Below the pieces are notes generated by a model. That model made no database searches. It was not told where the DNA came from and saw only the letters and a program-made list of their open reading frames with translations. The translations under genes and the position numbers were made by a program. From Pseudopelobacter sp964542535 (lineage in GTDB: Bacteria > Desulfobacterota > Desulfuromonadia > Geobacterales > Pseudopelobacteraceae): 64,000 bases of DNA. The stretch lies in contig CAZIUE010000015.1 in assembly GCA_964542535.1 (NCBI GenBank), positions 26,060 to 90,059 of the forward strand, written 5' to 3'. This document shows positions 1 through 8,305 of this stretch, in pieces; the stretch's first letter is position 1, and every line of letters begins with the position of its first letter.

Positions 1-41
1 GATTTCCTGAAGAGTTCTGAGTCGCCTGTTGCCGGATTCGT

Positions 42-1151
42 CTATCCTTTGCTCTTAAGTCTCTGAATCAGAGAGCGTTTCGGCTTGTAGGAAAAATCCG
101 TCTCGTCCTGTACCATGCACCCCTCGCAGAGGGTCCCCTTGATATTCCGTGCCAGGTAGTTGCGGCGGAAATTCAGATACTTATCGTTCTGCCAGACGCT
201 TTGCAGGCCCGCCGGGGCGACGTTGCCCAGAACCGTCGTGCGCTCCCAGTCCACGCAGCAGAGCACGCAGTCGCCGTTCCAGAGGATGTAGGCCTGTTGC
301 ATGAGCCGGTCGCAATCGGAGAGTGCCCGCATGGGCAGTGCATTCAGGCCGCGCTCCTGCACGGAGCCGTGAGAGCGGTTCTCAAAGGCGTGGATGTTGA
401 CCGTGATCCCCCGGGAGTTCCAGTATTCGCGGATCTCGTCCAGTTCCCGGTCGATGGCCTTGGTATGGACCATGGTGATCTTGAGCCGGGGAGCCTTCCC
501 CTTGTGGCGTTTTCGCATCTCGATGAAACGGTTGACGTTGGCCAGGTTCTTCTCCCAGTCCATCTTCCCCATGCTGGACTCATAGGTCTCCCTGCGGATG
601 CCGTGGAAGCTCACGTGCAGGCGGTCCAGGCCGCTCACCATCAGGCGCTCCGCCATGGCTTCGTCCAGGTAGGAAGCGTTGGTGTTGATCTTGATGCGGG
701 TCATCGGCTTCTTGCGGTCGGCTATGTAGCGGATCAGGTCCGGCAGGCGAGGGTCGGCCAGCGGTTCGTTCATCAGGTAGGGGCTGATGCGCTTGACCGG
801 ATGCTTGACCGCCTCATCGATGATTCTGAAAAACGTCTCCTCGTCCATGCGCCCCATGGAGACTTTTTTACTGATGTTGTGGTTGGGACAGAAGCGGCAG
901 TGGGCGTTGCATCCCGACTGGGTCTGGATCTGGATGTTGATGGGGAAGGGGGGAACCGGGCGCATGCCCTGAACGCGACGGCGCAGGAAGTACTGCATCC
1001 GGTTCGGGCAGTCCTGGGGAAGGAAAAAACGGTTGGCCATAGGGAATATCCTTTTCTTGATAGTGAACCTGCCGGTGCGGTGTGACTCTCTGTTCGGCGT
1101 GTCACGGCGGGGCCGAGACAGGGCACTGGCTGACGTGGGAGTCTCTGACAT
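42..1151 (-). CDS. Radical SAM/SPASM domain protein
   Basis: 369 residues from the first ATG. The radical SAM cluster motif CNAHCRFC lies near residue 81, so the protein should bind a 4Fe-4S cluster and cleave S-adenosylmethionine. The C-terminal part has a SPASM-like set of cysteines (CDRL, GDCVLCCVDW, CEGCMVQ) that would hold an auxiliary cluster. The substrate cannot be read from sequence. The stop of the upstream ELM1-like gene overlaps the ATG as TAATG, which suggests coupling. However, an internal ATG at 1040 (MANRF) has a better ribosome site (AAAGGA about 10 bases upstream), and the first 37 residues are low-complexity, so the real start may be 1040. It is the last gene of a four-gene operon with glycosyltransferase and PLD-like neighbours, so an envelope-modification role is inferred. 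Confidence 0.85.
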   Translation of the reverse strand: MSETPTSASALSRPRRDTPNRESHRTGRFTIKKRIFPMANRFFLPQDCPNRMQYFLRRRVQGMRPVPPFPINIQIQTQSGCNAHCRFCPNHNISKKVSMGRMDEETFFRIIDEAVKHPVKRISPYLMNEPLADPRLPDLIRYIADRKKPMTRIKINTNASYLDEAMAERLMVSGLDRLHVSFHGIRRETYESSMGKMDWEKNLANVNRFIEMRKRHKGKAPRLKITMVHTKAIDRELDEIREYWNSRGITVNIHAFENRSHGSVQERGLNALPMRALSDCDRLMQQAYILWNGDCVLCCVDWERTTVLGNVAPAGLQSVWQNDKYLNFRRNYLARNIKGTLCEGCMVQDETDFSYKPKRSLIQRLKSKG

Positions 1152-2293
1152 TATCCCGGATGCGTGCTCCCTTCATTGCGCAGTATCTCCTTGAGCCAGC
1201 GTGCGACCTGGGGAGCTTCCGGGGGAAGCGGCGACTGGGGAGTCGTCCGCAGTGGCTTGCCGAATGGTTGTGCCCGGCCCGAGGCGTAGAGGGCCTGGTG
1301 GAGCAGGGCAATGTCGCGGCGGGGCCGAAGCAGCCCCCGTCGTATCATCCAGGCCAGGGCCGAATCCAGGTGGTTCGCTCCGGCGTTCCGGGAAGACGAT
1401 GCGTGGACTCTGGTGATACACCATTCCCTCAGGCGACCGTTGAACCGCCTGATTTCGGTAACGGGGTAGACATAGAGAGGTGCCGTGGTGGCGGCTGCCT
1501 CAGCCAGCATGGATTCACTCTCACCGGTAACGACCAGTGCATCGGCCTGCGCCAGCAATGCCCGGTAGGGGTTTGCACTGCTGCCCGGCTGCCAAAGGTA
1601 TACCCGGTGCGGAGCTTCAAGAGCTGATTGAAGAGCCTCTCCGGCCGCGTGGCTGGTGCGCCGGCTGGTGACGGCTATGACGCTGCCGCCACACTCTTCC
1701 ACCCATCGTCGAACCTGCTGTGCCATGATTCTCGCGTCATCGGCGTTGAGGCGGAAGCGTGCCGCGTCTCCTCCCACGAGAAGGCCGACAACCGGTCGCG
1801 GCAGACCGTCCAGCAATCCGGGCCACAGTCTGCCCGCCTCCGCAAGCTGTTGCGGGGAAATGGAGTTCAGGGGCGCGATGGTGTCGAAACGTCGGGGGTC
1901 CGGCGGCATGCGGCAGTGCAGGGGGGCAACAACCGCATCGTAACGATGCGGCGCGGCTCCGCCGGTACGCCCCAGCTGTATGGTTCGGGTCTGGCCATGA
2001 CTCATCGTGCTGATCCAGCGGGTAACCGGAGCGGTGCTGCGTCCCACGCCGATGATCAGGTCGGGCCAGGGAGGTGTCAGCAGGGCTCTGCTTTTCTGAT
2101 CCAGCAGGGCATGGGCAGGCTGTCGGGATATTACCCGCCTCCGGGATGCCCGGGCAAAGTGCAGCTCCTTGACTTCATAGGGCCAGCCCAGGGCCTCGGC
2201 CAGGGCGATGGCCTGGATGCGGTTGCCGGGATGGGGATTGGTGAGGACCCACACCCGTGGACAGGAAGGGAATCTGCCACGCGTGGGATTCAT
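1151..2293 (-). CDS. ELM1/DUF1022-family protein (GT-like fold)
   Basis: 380 residues. It resembles the mitochondrial fission ELM1 family (DUF1022): an N-terminal VWVLTNPHPGNRIQAIALAEAL segment with the family's typical G-N-x-x-Q-A pattern, a central PDLIIGVGRST segment, and a C-terminal VVTGESESMLAEAAAT block like the donor-binding half of GT-B glycosyltransferases. The bacterial members are of uncertain function and often sit in polysaccharide or lipid A loci. Its ATG overlaps the TGA of the glycosyltransferase gene (ATGA), and its TAA overlaps the next ATG, so it is translationally coupled on both sides. A role in building or moving a glycolipid is inferred from the neighbours only. Confidence 0.8.
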   Translation of the reverse strand: MNPTRGRFPSCPRVWVLTNPHPGNRIQAIALAEALGWPYEVKELHFARASRRRVISRQPAHALLDQKSRALLTPPWPDLIIGVGRSTAPVTRWISTMSHGQTRTIQLGRTGGAAPHRYDAVVAPLHCRMPPDPRRFDTIAPLNSISPQQLAEAGRLWPGLLDGLPRPVVGLLVGGDAARFRLNADDARIMAQQVRRWVEECGGSVIAVTSRRTSHAAGEALQSALEAPHRVYLWQPGSSANPYRALLAQADALVVTGESESMLAEAAATTAPLYVYPVTEIRRFNGRLREWCITRVHASSSRNAGANHLDSALAWMIRRGLLRPRRDIALLHQALYASGRAQPFGKPLRTTPQSPLPPEAPQVARWLKEILRNEGSTHPG

Positions 2294-3495
2294 GTCTCAG
2301 TTCGCCCCGCCAGGGGTGCGGGATGCCCTGCCTCAGCCAGCAGTTCGTAATAGGCCTGCTCTATCCTGGATGCCCGTCTCTCGTCGGTGCATAGTTCCAT
2401 GACCAGATCTCTTCCCCGAGTGGCGCATTCCCGGGCCAGCACGCGGTCATCCAGCATCCGTTCCATGGCCGCGGCCAGGGCTGCCGCGTCTCCGGGAGGG
2501 ACCAGCAGGCCGGTCTGCCCGTGCCTGACCAGTTCCCGGTTGCCGGCCATGTCGCTGGAGATGACCGGTCGGGCCATGGCCAGCGCTTCGCGCAGGGCTC
2601 CGGTCAGTCCCTCGCCCCGCAGTGATGAACAGACGACCACATCCATGGCTGCCAGTGCGGCCGGAACATTTTCGGTGAATCCGGCGAAGATGATCCGGTC
2701 TGAGACTCCCAGGGAAAGCGCCTGTGCCCGAAGTGCGGACGGGTCCCCTTCTCCCACAAGGACAACCCGCAGCCCGGGGTGTGTGTCCCTGAGCATCGCG
2801 GCTGCCTCCAGCAGAATCTGATGACCCTTCTTGGGGGTGTTCAGGGAGCCCACCAGGCCGACCAGGGGAACATGGGAGGGCACCTGCCAGGTCAATCTCA
2901 TGGAATCGCCGGATACATGGCCGGGATCAAAGCGCTCCGGGTCGAAACTGCCGTAGACCACGTCAACGTTTGTCGATGGTATCCCGTCCTCCACGAGGGC
3001 GTCTTTTACCGCCTGGGCAACGGCGAACATGCGCGCCACGTGGCGGCGGTGGATGAAATAGGCCAGCCGGCTGAGCGACAGGGGGTAGACGGTGCCGCGG
3101 TTCGCCGTCCAGACGGGACGGGACATCCCCAGCGTGGCGATGTAGGCGAAGAACAGGGCGCGATTTTTGTGGGTGTGGAGAATGTCGGGGCGTTCCGCTG
3201 CCAGCAGGCGACGCAGCCGCAGCATGGCGGCGGGACTCTCCAGGCCCAGGCGCAGGAGTCGCACGCCGGCGCCCCTGAGGCTGTCGAACCAGAGTCCCTC
3301 CATCGGCTGGTCCGGCCTGCCGTCGAAGATGCAAGTCACCCGGTGTCCTCGCCGGGCCAAGGCGCGGGCCAGGGAGGCACACTGCACCGCCCCGCCCCGT
3401 TCCACGGCTCCGTGGGAGTCTATCATCAGGATGCCCAGTGGTCTGTTCGTTGTGATGGGGATGCGGGAGAGGATGTCGTGTCCTTCATGGGTCAT
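2290..3495 (-). CDS. Family 4 glycosyltransferase
   Basis: About 401 residues. The N-terminal half carries GAVERGGAVQCASLARALARRGHRV, the nucleotide-sugar glycosyltransferase glycine-rich start, and HTHKNRALFFAYIATL. The C-terminal half has LVGLVGSLNTPKKGHQILLEA and SSLRGEGLTGALREALAMARPVI, which matches the GT4 E-x7-E donor site region. It should transfer a sugar from a nucleotide sugar at the inner membrane face. I choose the ATG at 3495 because it overlaps the upstream TGA as ATGA; an in-frame start at 3534 would overlap the PLD-like gene by 43 bases. Acceptor and sugar are unknown. Confidence 0.88.
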   Translation of the reverse strand: MTHEGHDILSRIPITTNRPLGILMIDSHGAVERGGAVQCASLARALARRGHRVTCIFDGRPDQPMEGLWFDSLRGAGVRLLRLGLESPAAMLRLRRLLAAERPDILHTHKNRALFFAYIATLGMSRPVWTANRGTVYPLSLSRLAYFIHRRHVARMFAVAQAVKDALVEDGIPSTNVDVVYGSFDPERFDPGHVSGDSMRLTWQVPSHVPLVGLVGSLNTPKKGHQILLEAAAMLRDTHPGLRVVLVGEGDPSALRAQALSLGVSDRIIFAGFTENVPAALAAMDVVVCSSLRGEGLTGALREALAMARPVISSDMAGNRELVRHGQTGLLVPPGDAAALAAAMERMLDDRVLARECATRGRDLVMELCTDERRASRIEQAYYELLAEAGHPAPLAGRTET

Positions 3496-4565
3496 GACGG
3501 CATTGCCTCCGTTTCTGTGGTCATGGCTTCCCATCGTGCCAGAAACGCATCATAGAGTGAACTGTTTCGCGAAACCGCCAGCAGTTCGTGGTTGGCATGC
3601 AGCGAATTCCGGGAGAGGTTCATGCTGCCGAACATGACCTCCCTGCGCCGAGGGGTGTCGATCAGGATGAATTTGTTGTGCATGGGGAGTCCCTCGGGGT
3701 GACGGTAACGACGGAACAGAAGGTGGCCATCCAGCAGGGTCTCCATCCACTGGGGCACTCGTCGCTCGGTATCGTGGCAGAGTATCTCGATCCGCACTCC
3801 CTGTCTGGCAAGGTGCAGCAGCATGTTCCCCGCCCCCCTGTCGTTCAGATGGGAAATTGCCATGCGCAGAGTGGCTCCCTTCGGAAGGTTGAGCAGATTA
3901 CGCCGGATCACGTCCCGCCGCAGGCGGGGAAAAAGGTAGATGCCGGTTTCTCCGGAGCTGAGCAGGCGGTTGTTGGCCGGCAGCAACCGCTCCCAGGGGC
4001 CGTGGGGATGCTCGTGGAGCCGGAGCAGATGGTCACGAAGCGGGGATACGAGCCGTGGGTCGGTTATCTCCACCAGATAGTTGTGTCCGCGGTCCTGGTC
4101 GCCGATTTCGGCCATCATTCGGGGATCCTCGGGGCGATTGCCGGAAGGGTTGAAGGTGCCGAAGAGCATATGCGGCTTGGGGTGGCTGAAGTAGTAGAGT
4201 TTCAGGTGCAGGCGTGGCTTTTTCCAGAGCAGGTTATCGGGCAGGCAATGCCGTAAGGGCCGGCAGTCATGACCGAGGGTGGCGTCCTGGCGCAGCATGT
4301 CGAGCACCGGGATATTGGCATGCTCCGTACGCGGACATGCCTCAAGGGTCAGGCGCACCCGAACACCCCGGCTTTTGGCGCGGACAAGCGCGGTTGCCAG
4401 GGCTTCGTCGCGAAAATAGTAGGTGGCCCAGAGGATTTCGCCCGCGGGAGGTACGGCGGAAACGCGGGATTCCAGCAGATCCCGCAGCAGGCGGGGCTGA
4501 AGATCCGGTCCCCCGAAGAAGACGCGAAGGCTCTGGTCGTGCATGGAGTCCGTGGTAATGGTCAT
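3492..4565 (-). CDS. Phospholipase D-like protein
   Basis: 357 residues with two PLD-type halves. The C-terminal motif HNKFILIDTPRRREVMFGSMN (near residue 295) is an intact HxK(x)4D followed by the usual GSxN. The N-terminal motif HLKLYYFSHPKPHMLFGTFN (near residue 120) keeps H, K and the GTxN but has no aspartate at the normal spacing. The family includes cardiolipin synthases, phosphatidyltransferases and nucleases. There is no obvious membrane anchor, and a soluble or peripheral phosphodiesterase/transferase is likely. It is the first gene of the operon that continues with the glycosyltransferase. A start at the internal ATG seven codons in (MHDQ) is also possible. Confidence 0.8.
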   Translation of the reverse strand: MTITTDSMHDQSLRVFFGGPDLQPRLLRDLLESRVSAVPPAGEILWATYYFRDEALATALVRAKSRGVRVRLTLEACPRTEHANIPVLDMLRQDATLGHDCRPLRHCLPDNLLWKKPRLHLKLYYFSHPKPHMLFGTFNPSGNRPEDPRMMAEIGDQDRGHNYLVEITDPRLVSPLRDHLLRLHEHPHGPWERLLPANNRLLSSGETGIYLFPRLRRDVIRRNLLNLPKGATLRMAISHLNDRGAGNMLLHLARQGVRIEILCHDTERRVPQWMETLLDGHLLFRRYRHPEGLPMHNKFILIDTPRRREVMFGSMNLSRNSLHANHELLAVSRNSSLYDAFLARWEAMTTETEAMPS

Positions 4566-4583
4566 AGAAAGGTAACTCGAATT

Positions 4584-4600
4584 GTTAACAATATGTTAAC
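4584..4600. promoter_or_regulatory. Palindrome in a divergent promoter region
   Basis: GTTAAC-AATAT-GTTAAC, an inverted repeat of two HpaI-like hexamers with a 5-base spacer. It lies between the divergent PLD-like gene (start 4565) and the ABC exporter gene (start 4726). It could be an operator shared by both; no cognate regulator is encoded nearby. Confidence 0.35.
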
Positions 4601-4666
4601 AGTCGCCTGCTTTTCAACTGTTTTTTGTGTGAACGGCCCTGCCCGCTTCCCTTGGGGTGGCTAACA

Positions 4667-4675
4667 TGCTATACA
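4667..4675 (+). promoter_or_regulatory. Extended -10 promoter for the ABC exporter
   Basis: TGCTATACA fits an extended -10 element (TGnTATAAT) about 50 bases before the ABC gene start. A matching -35 hexamer at 17 bases is poor, which is usual for extended -10 promoters. Position and match are read directly; activity is inferred. Confidence 0.4.
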
Positions 4676-4725
4676 AATACGTTGCGTCACCCCTATTTTA
4701 TTGATCTGTCCCAAGGAACCGTTTC

Positions 4726-6453
4726 ATGCGTATCATGCTTTTCTTTATCAGGTCCTACCCTCTCCAGACTCTGGTCATGCTTCTGGCCCAGCTGCTGGCC
4801 GGCGTGATGGAGGGGCTCAGCCTGACCGCCCTGCTGCCCATGCTCAACCTTGCCGTCAGCGGCAACAACGGCAAGATGGGCTCCGGAGTCGGCACGACCG
4901 TTACCTCGGCGCTGCAGTTTTTCGGCATTGCGCCCACGGTGTCCACCCTGCTGCTGGTCATGGTTACCGGCGTGCTCCTGAAGAGCGGGCTGGTGCTGTT
5001 CGCCGACCGGAAGGTCGGCTACACCGTTGCCCGGGTGGCCACGGACCTGCGCCTTTCCCTGCTGCGGGCTCTCCTGGGAACCCGCTGGGAGTACTACCTG
5101 ACCCAGCCCATGGGCGGGTTGACCAACGCTATCTCCAGCGAGGTCATGCGCGCCTCTTCGGCCTATCTCCAAGGCACCCTGGCCATCACCTACATGGTGA
5201 CGGCAACCGTCTATGCGGTGGTGGCGCTGCTGGTCTCCTGGAAGGTGAGCCTGGCGGCACTGGCCGCCGGTTCCCTGCTGATGTTTCTCCTCAATCGTCT
5301 GGTGCAGCGGACGAAAAAAGCCGGCAGACAGGAAACGGCTCTCATGCATTCGCTCCTCTCCCGCTTGGCAGACAACCTGCAGTCGGTCAAGCCGCTCAAG
5401 GCCATGGGGCAGGAACAGCTGGCGGAACGGATGCTGGAATCGGACACGGTCAAGCTCAACCGGGCTCTGCGCAAGCAGGTCTCCAGCAAGGCGACGCTCA
5501 AGAGCCTGCAGGAGCCGATTCTGCTGATGCTGATCATGGCCGGCTTGTACCTATCTCTGGTGGTTTGGAAGTACGATCTTCCCAAGGTGATGATGCTGGT
5601 CTTTCTGGTGGTGCGGCTCTTCGGAGAACAGAAGAAGCTGCAACAGAAATTCCAGGAGATGGCTTCCAGCGAGAGCGCTTTCTGGTCCCTGCGCAAGAAA
5701 ATCGACGAGGCCGTGCGCCAGAAGGAACCGAATCTCGGGCGCAGGCAGGTGACGCTGAAGGAGAGCATCCGCTTCGATCGGGTCAATTTCTGCTACGAAG
5801 GTGGCGGTGGGCACGTACTCAGGGACGCTTCCCTGGAGATCCCGGCCGGCGCCTGTGCCGCGGTGATCGGTCCTTCGGGTGCGGGCAAGACCACGCTGGT
5901 GGATCTGGTGATCGGTCTCCTGCAACCGCAAGCAGGGGCCGTGCTGGTCGACGGAGTGCCGCTGGCCGATATGGACATGAAGTTCTGGCGCGGTCAGATC
6001 GGCTACGTCCCCCAGGACACGGTGTTGCTGCACGATTCGATTCTGGCCAATGTCACCCTGGATGACCCCGCGTTGGGTGAACGGGAGGCCGAGGAGGCCT
6101 TGCGCGCTGCCGGGGCCTGGGAGTTCGTGTCGGCTATGCCGGAGGGGATGGCCACTGTTGTGGGAGAGCGCGGCTCCAAGCTCTCGGGTGGCCAGCGTCA
6201 GCGCATCGCCATTGCCAGGGCTCTGGCTCATCGGCCGCGTCTGCTGATCCTGGACGAGGCCACCAGCGCCCTTGACCCCGAGAGCGAACGGGCGATCTGC
6301 GCCACGCTCATGCGTCTGCGCGGCACGGTCACCATGCTTGCCATCTCTCACCAGCCTGCCCTGGTGCAGGTGGCGGACCAGATCTATCGTATTCAGGAAC
6401 AGAAGGTTCTGGGGGGAGAACGGACCGATTCCGCCCCTGTGCCGTCTGCCTGA
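4726..6453 (+). CDS. MsbA-type ABC exporter (fused permease/ATPase)
   Basis: 575 residues, the normal length of a half-transporter. Residues 1-320 form the six-helix membrane domain. The nucleotide-binding domain has Walker A GPSGAGKTT near residue 383, a Q-loop, the signature LSGGQRQRIAIARAL near 486, Walker B LLILDEATSALD near 507 and the switch histidine in AISHQ. It should work as a homodimer exporting a lipid-linked or hydrophobic substrate. AAGGAA lies 9 bases before the ATG. It is divergent from the PLD/glycosyltransferase operon and upstream of a secreted TPR protein. A substrate made by these neighbours is an inference. Confidence 0.9.
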   Translation: MRIMLFFIRSYPLQTLVMLLAQLLAGVMEGLSLTALLPMLNLAVSGNNGKMGSGVGTTVTSALQFFGIAPTVSTLLLVMVTGVLLKSGLVLFADRKVGYTVARVATDLRLSLLRALLGTRWEYYLTQPMGGLTNAISSEVMRASSAYLQGTLAITYMVTATVYAVVALLVSWKVSLAALAAGSLLMFLLNRLVQRTKKAGRQETALMHSLLSRLADNLQSVKPLKAMGQEQLAERMLESDTVKLNRALRKQVSSKATLKSLQEPILLMLIMAGLYLSLVVWKYDLPKVMMLVFLVVRLFGEQKKLQQKFQEMASSESAFWSLRKKIDEAVRQKEPNLGRRQVTLKESIRFDRVNFCYEGGGGHVLRDASLEIPAGACAAVIGPSGAGKTTLVDLVIGLLQPQAGAVLVDGVPLADMDMKFWRGQIGYVPQDTVLLHDSILANVTLDDPALGEREAEEALRAAGAWEFVSAMPEGMATVVGERGSKLSGGQRQRIAIARALAHRPRLLILDEATSALDPESERAICATLMRLRGTVTMLAISHQPALVQVADQIYRIQEQKVLGGERTDSAPVPSA

Positions 6454-6469
6454 GAGAGGAGTGTGACCG

Positions 6470-7204
6470 ATGGCGAACAGCTCTGCCGTCATCTTGGTGT
6501 GTTCCTGTCTGGCCCTGGCCGGCATGGCGCTTCCTGCCGCGGGTGTGACCGCTTCCCCTGCCTCCCGGGGGGTGGCGGAGCAGGCGAGCCGCTCCGGAGG
6601 CGGGGGTGATCCTTCCAGACTGGCGGCTCCCCTCTGCTATAAGGCAAGCGTTCAGTACGAACTGGGGCGGACCAGCGAAAACGGCCGCACGAAGGCGACC
6701 CATTTGCGACGTGCCGAAGAATACGCCCAGCAGGCCATCAGGATCGATCCCCGGGGGGGTGAGGGGTACAAATGGCTGGCAATTGCCCTGGGCGCCCAGG
6801 CGGAAGACGCCAGTGTGCGCCAGCAGATCCAGCTGTCGCGCCGCGTCAAGGAGAACATCGAAAAGGCCCTCTCTCTCGATCCGAACGACGATATCTCCCT
6901 GCTGATCCTGAGCCGCTGGCACTACAAGGTTGCCCAGCTGGCGCCCTGGACCAGGGCCGTGGTCAGGGTGGTATACGGAGGCCTGCCCCAGGCGTCCATG
7001 GAGAAGGCCGAACAGTTGCTGCTGCGGGCCATTTCCCGAAAAGATCGCATCGTGCACCGCTACAGTCTGGCCAAGGTCTACTACCAGACGGGTCGGCGTG
7101 AGGCCGCGCTGCAGCAGCTGAGGCTGGCTCTCAAGCTGCCGGTCACCATTCCTGAGGAGAAGGACGACCTCCAGAAGGCACGCAAGAAGCTGGTCAGCTG
7201 GTAG
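6470..7204 (+). CDS. Secreted TPR protein, RMD (regulator of microtubule dynamics)-like
   Basis: 244 residues beginning with a signal peptide-like segment (ILVCSCLALAGMALPAAG), so it is probably periplasmic; the Cys at position 11 could suggest a lipoprotein but lacks a clean lipobox. The rest is helical with TPR-like units: a block around YAQQAIRIDPRGGEGYKWLA, ENIEKALSLDPNDDISLLIL, and a third around SMEKAEQLLLRAISRKDRIV. The order, with WHYKVAQL and the YGGLPQAS turn, resembles the RMD/FAM82 family known from animal mitochondria-associated proteins and their bacterial relatives. It starts 16 bases after the ABC exporter with a GAGAGGAG ribosome site, so it is co-transcribed with the exporter and may be a partner of it. 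Confidence 0.75.
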   Translation: MANSSAVILVCSCLALAGMALPAAGVTASPASRGVAEQASRSGGGGDPSRLAAPLCYKASVQYELGRTSENGRTKATHLRRAEEYAQQAIRIDPRGGEGYKWLAIALGAQAEDASVRQQIQLSRRVKENIEKALSLDPNDDISLLILSRWHYKVAQLAPWTRAVVRVVYGGLPQASMEKAEQLLLRAISRKDRIVHRYSLAKVYYQTGRREAALQQLRLALKLPVTIPEEKDDLQKARKKLVSW

Positions 7205-7342
7205 CAGGGGACGGCGGAGGGAGGTGAACGCGAAATCAGGGGAAGAGGTGGGAAAGACAGGATCGAGCCTCGCATTTCGATTCGTTGTCCAGCGGTTTCC
7301 CCCCGTTGCGGATTTGATCAGTGTTCCCCTCAGGGGCTGGTG

Positions 7343-8293
7343 TTAGCGGAAAGCGCCCCGGCGGAACAGCTTCCAGAAGGTGAAACAGAGGGACAGCAGG
7401 GGGAAACGGCGCAGGCTGGGGTGCTCCTCCATGCGGATGCCGGAGTGGCGTTCGATCTTCCAGAGGATGTACTCCACGCCGTTTTCAAAGGTCATGAGTC
7501 CCTTGAGCAGGCGCAGGATCGAGAGGAGTTTTCCCTGTACCTGGCGTAGTCGCCAGGCTAGGGCGGTGCGTTTCCTCTGCCAGGGGGAGATGCTCAGGCG
7601 GTAGCGGCAGGGGACGGCGTCTCCCGGCAGTGCCTCCAGAGGCTGGCCGGAAGAGTCCAGTGCGGCATGGGTGACCGCCTCGTAGTAGCGCGGGGCGGCG
7701 TCGTAGAGCCGCGCCGTGGCGGCGGGGTTTTCCGAGCGCAGCTCGCAGCGGTAGCTCTGGCTCAACCCCCTGATCCAGAGGTCGCGGATGGTGAAGCATT
7801 CCGGGACCAGGGGCAGGGCGCGGCGCAGGAAGCTGCGTATCGCCTGGCCCTGCGCCTCCAGGACCCGTGTGGCGCTTTCTTCGTCGCGGGTGTAGACCAG
7901 CCCGGACGGCTGGCAGAAACGCCCCCAGATATAGGAGTGAAACCAGCGTCGCGCTCCCCTGTCGAAGTCGTCCAGGGTGAGGACCGCATACTTGGCCCGC
8001 AGGGTTGTTCCCTGGTAGGGAACCTCCAGGTAGAAGACGTTGGGAGGCAACAGGCGGTTGAGTAGCGCCCGCGTGCGCGAGCTGAAGGCCCGACGGTACT
8101 CGTCTACCAAAAGGTACAGATCCACGATCCCTTCATCGAAACGGTTGCAGCGCATGCAGGAGCCGTAAAAGAGAACAACGGCAACCCCTCCATGGCGCTG
8201 TCTGGCCGCATCGGCCAGGGCGCTGATTTCCGCCGGCGGTACAGACCGGTTCCATTCCCCCACGACAGTTGTCAGTTTTTCATCACTGCCCAT
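7343..8293 (-). CDS. Tam41-like nucleotidyltransferase (putative CDP-diacylglycerol synthase)
   Basis: 316 residues. VVLFYGSCMRCNRFDEGIVDLYLLVD has the nucleotidyltransferase-fold G-S then D-x-x(D/E)-h pattern. LRAKYAVLTLDDFDRGARRWFHSYIWGRFCQPSGLV matches the shape of the Tam41 family, the mitochondrial phosphatidate cytidylyltransferase (lkYGV..DL..W..lY.aGRl.KPv). It would make CDP-diacylglycerol from phosphatidate and CTP, peripherally at the membrane. The GSG of mitochondrial Tam41 is GSC here. It follows the diacylglycerol kinase-like gene by 12 bases, so kinase (making phosphatidate), this enzyme and the CDP-alcohol phosphatidyltransferase form a consistent path. The family call rests on eye alignment; the pathway fit raises confidence. 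Confidence 0.65.
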   Translation of the reverse strand: MGSDEKLTTVVGEWNRSVPPAEISALADAARQRHGGVAVVLFYGSCMRCNRFDEGIVDLYLLVDEYRRAFSSRTRALLNRLLPPNVFYLEVPYQGTTLRAKYAVLTLDDFDRGARRWFHSYIWGRFCQPSGLVYTRDEESATRVLEAQGQAIRSFLRRALPLVPECFTIRDLWIRGLSQSYRCELRSENPAATARLYDAAPRYYEAVTHAALDSSGQPLEALPGDAVPCRYRLSISPWQRKRTALAWRLRQVQGKLLSILRLLKGLMTFENGVEYILWKIERHSGIRMEEHPSLRRFPLLSLCFTFWKLFRRGAFR

Positions 8294-8305
8294 CGGTTTC
8301 CCCCG

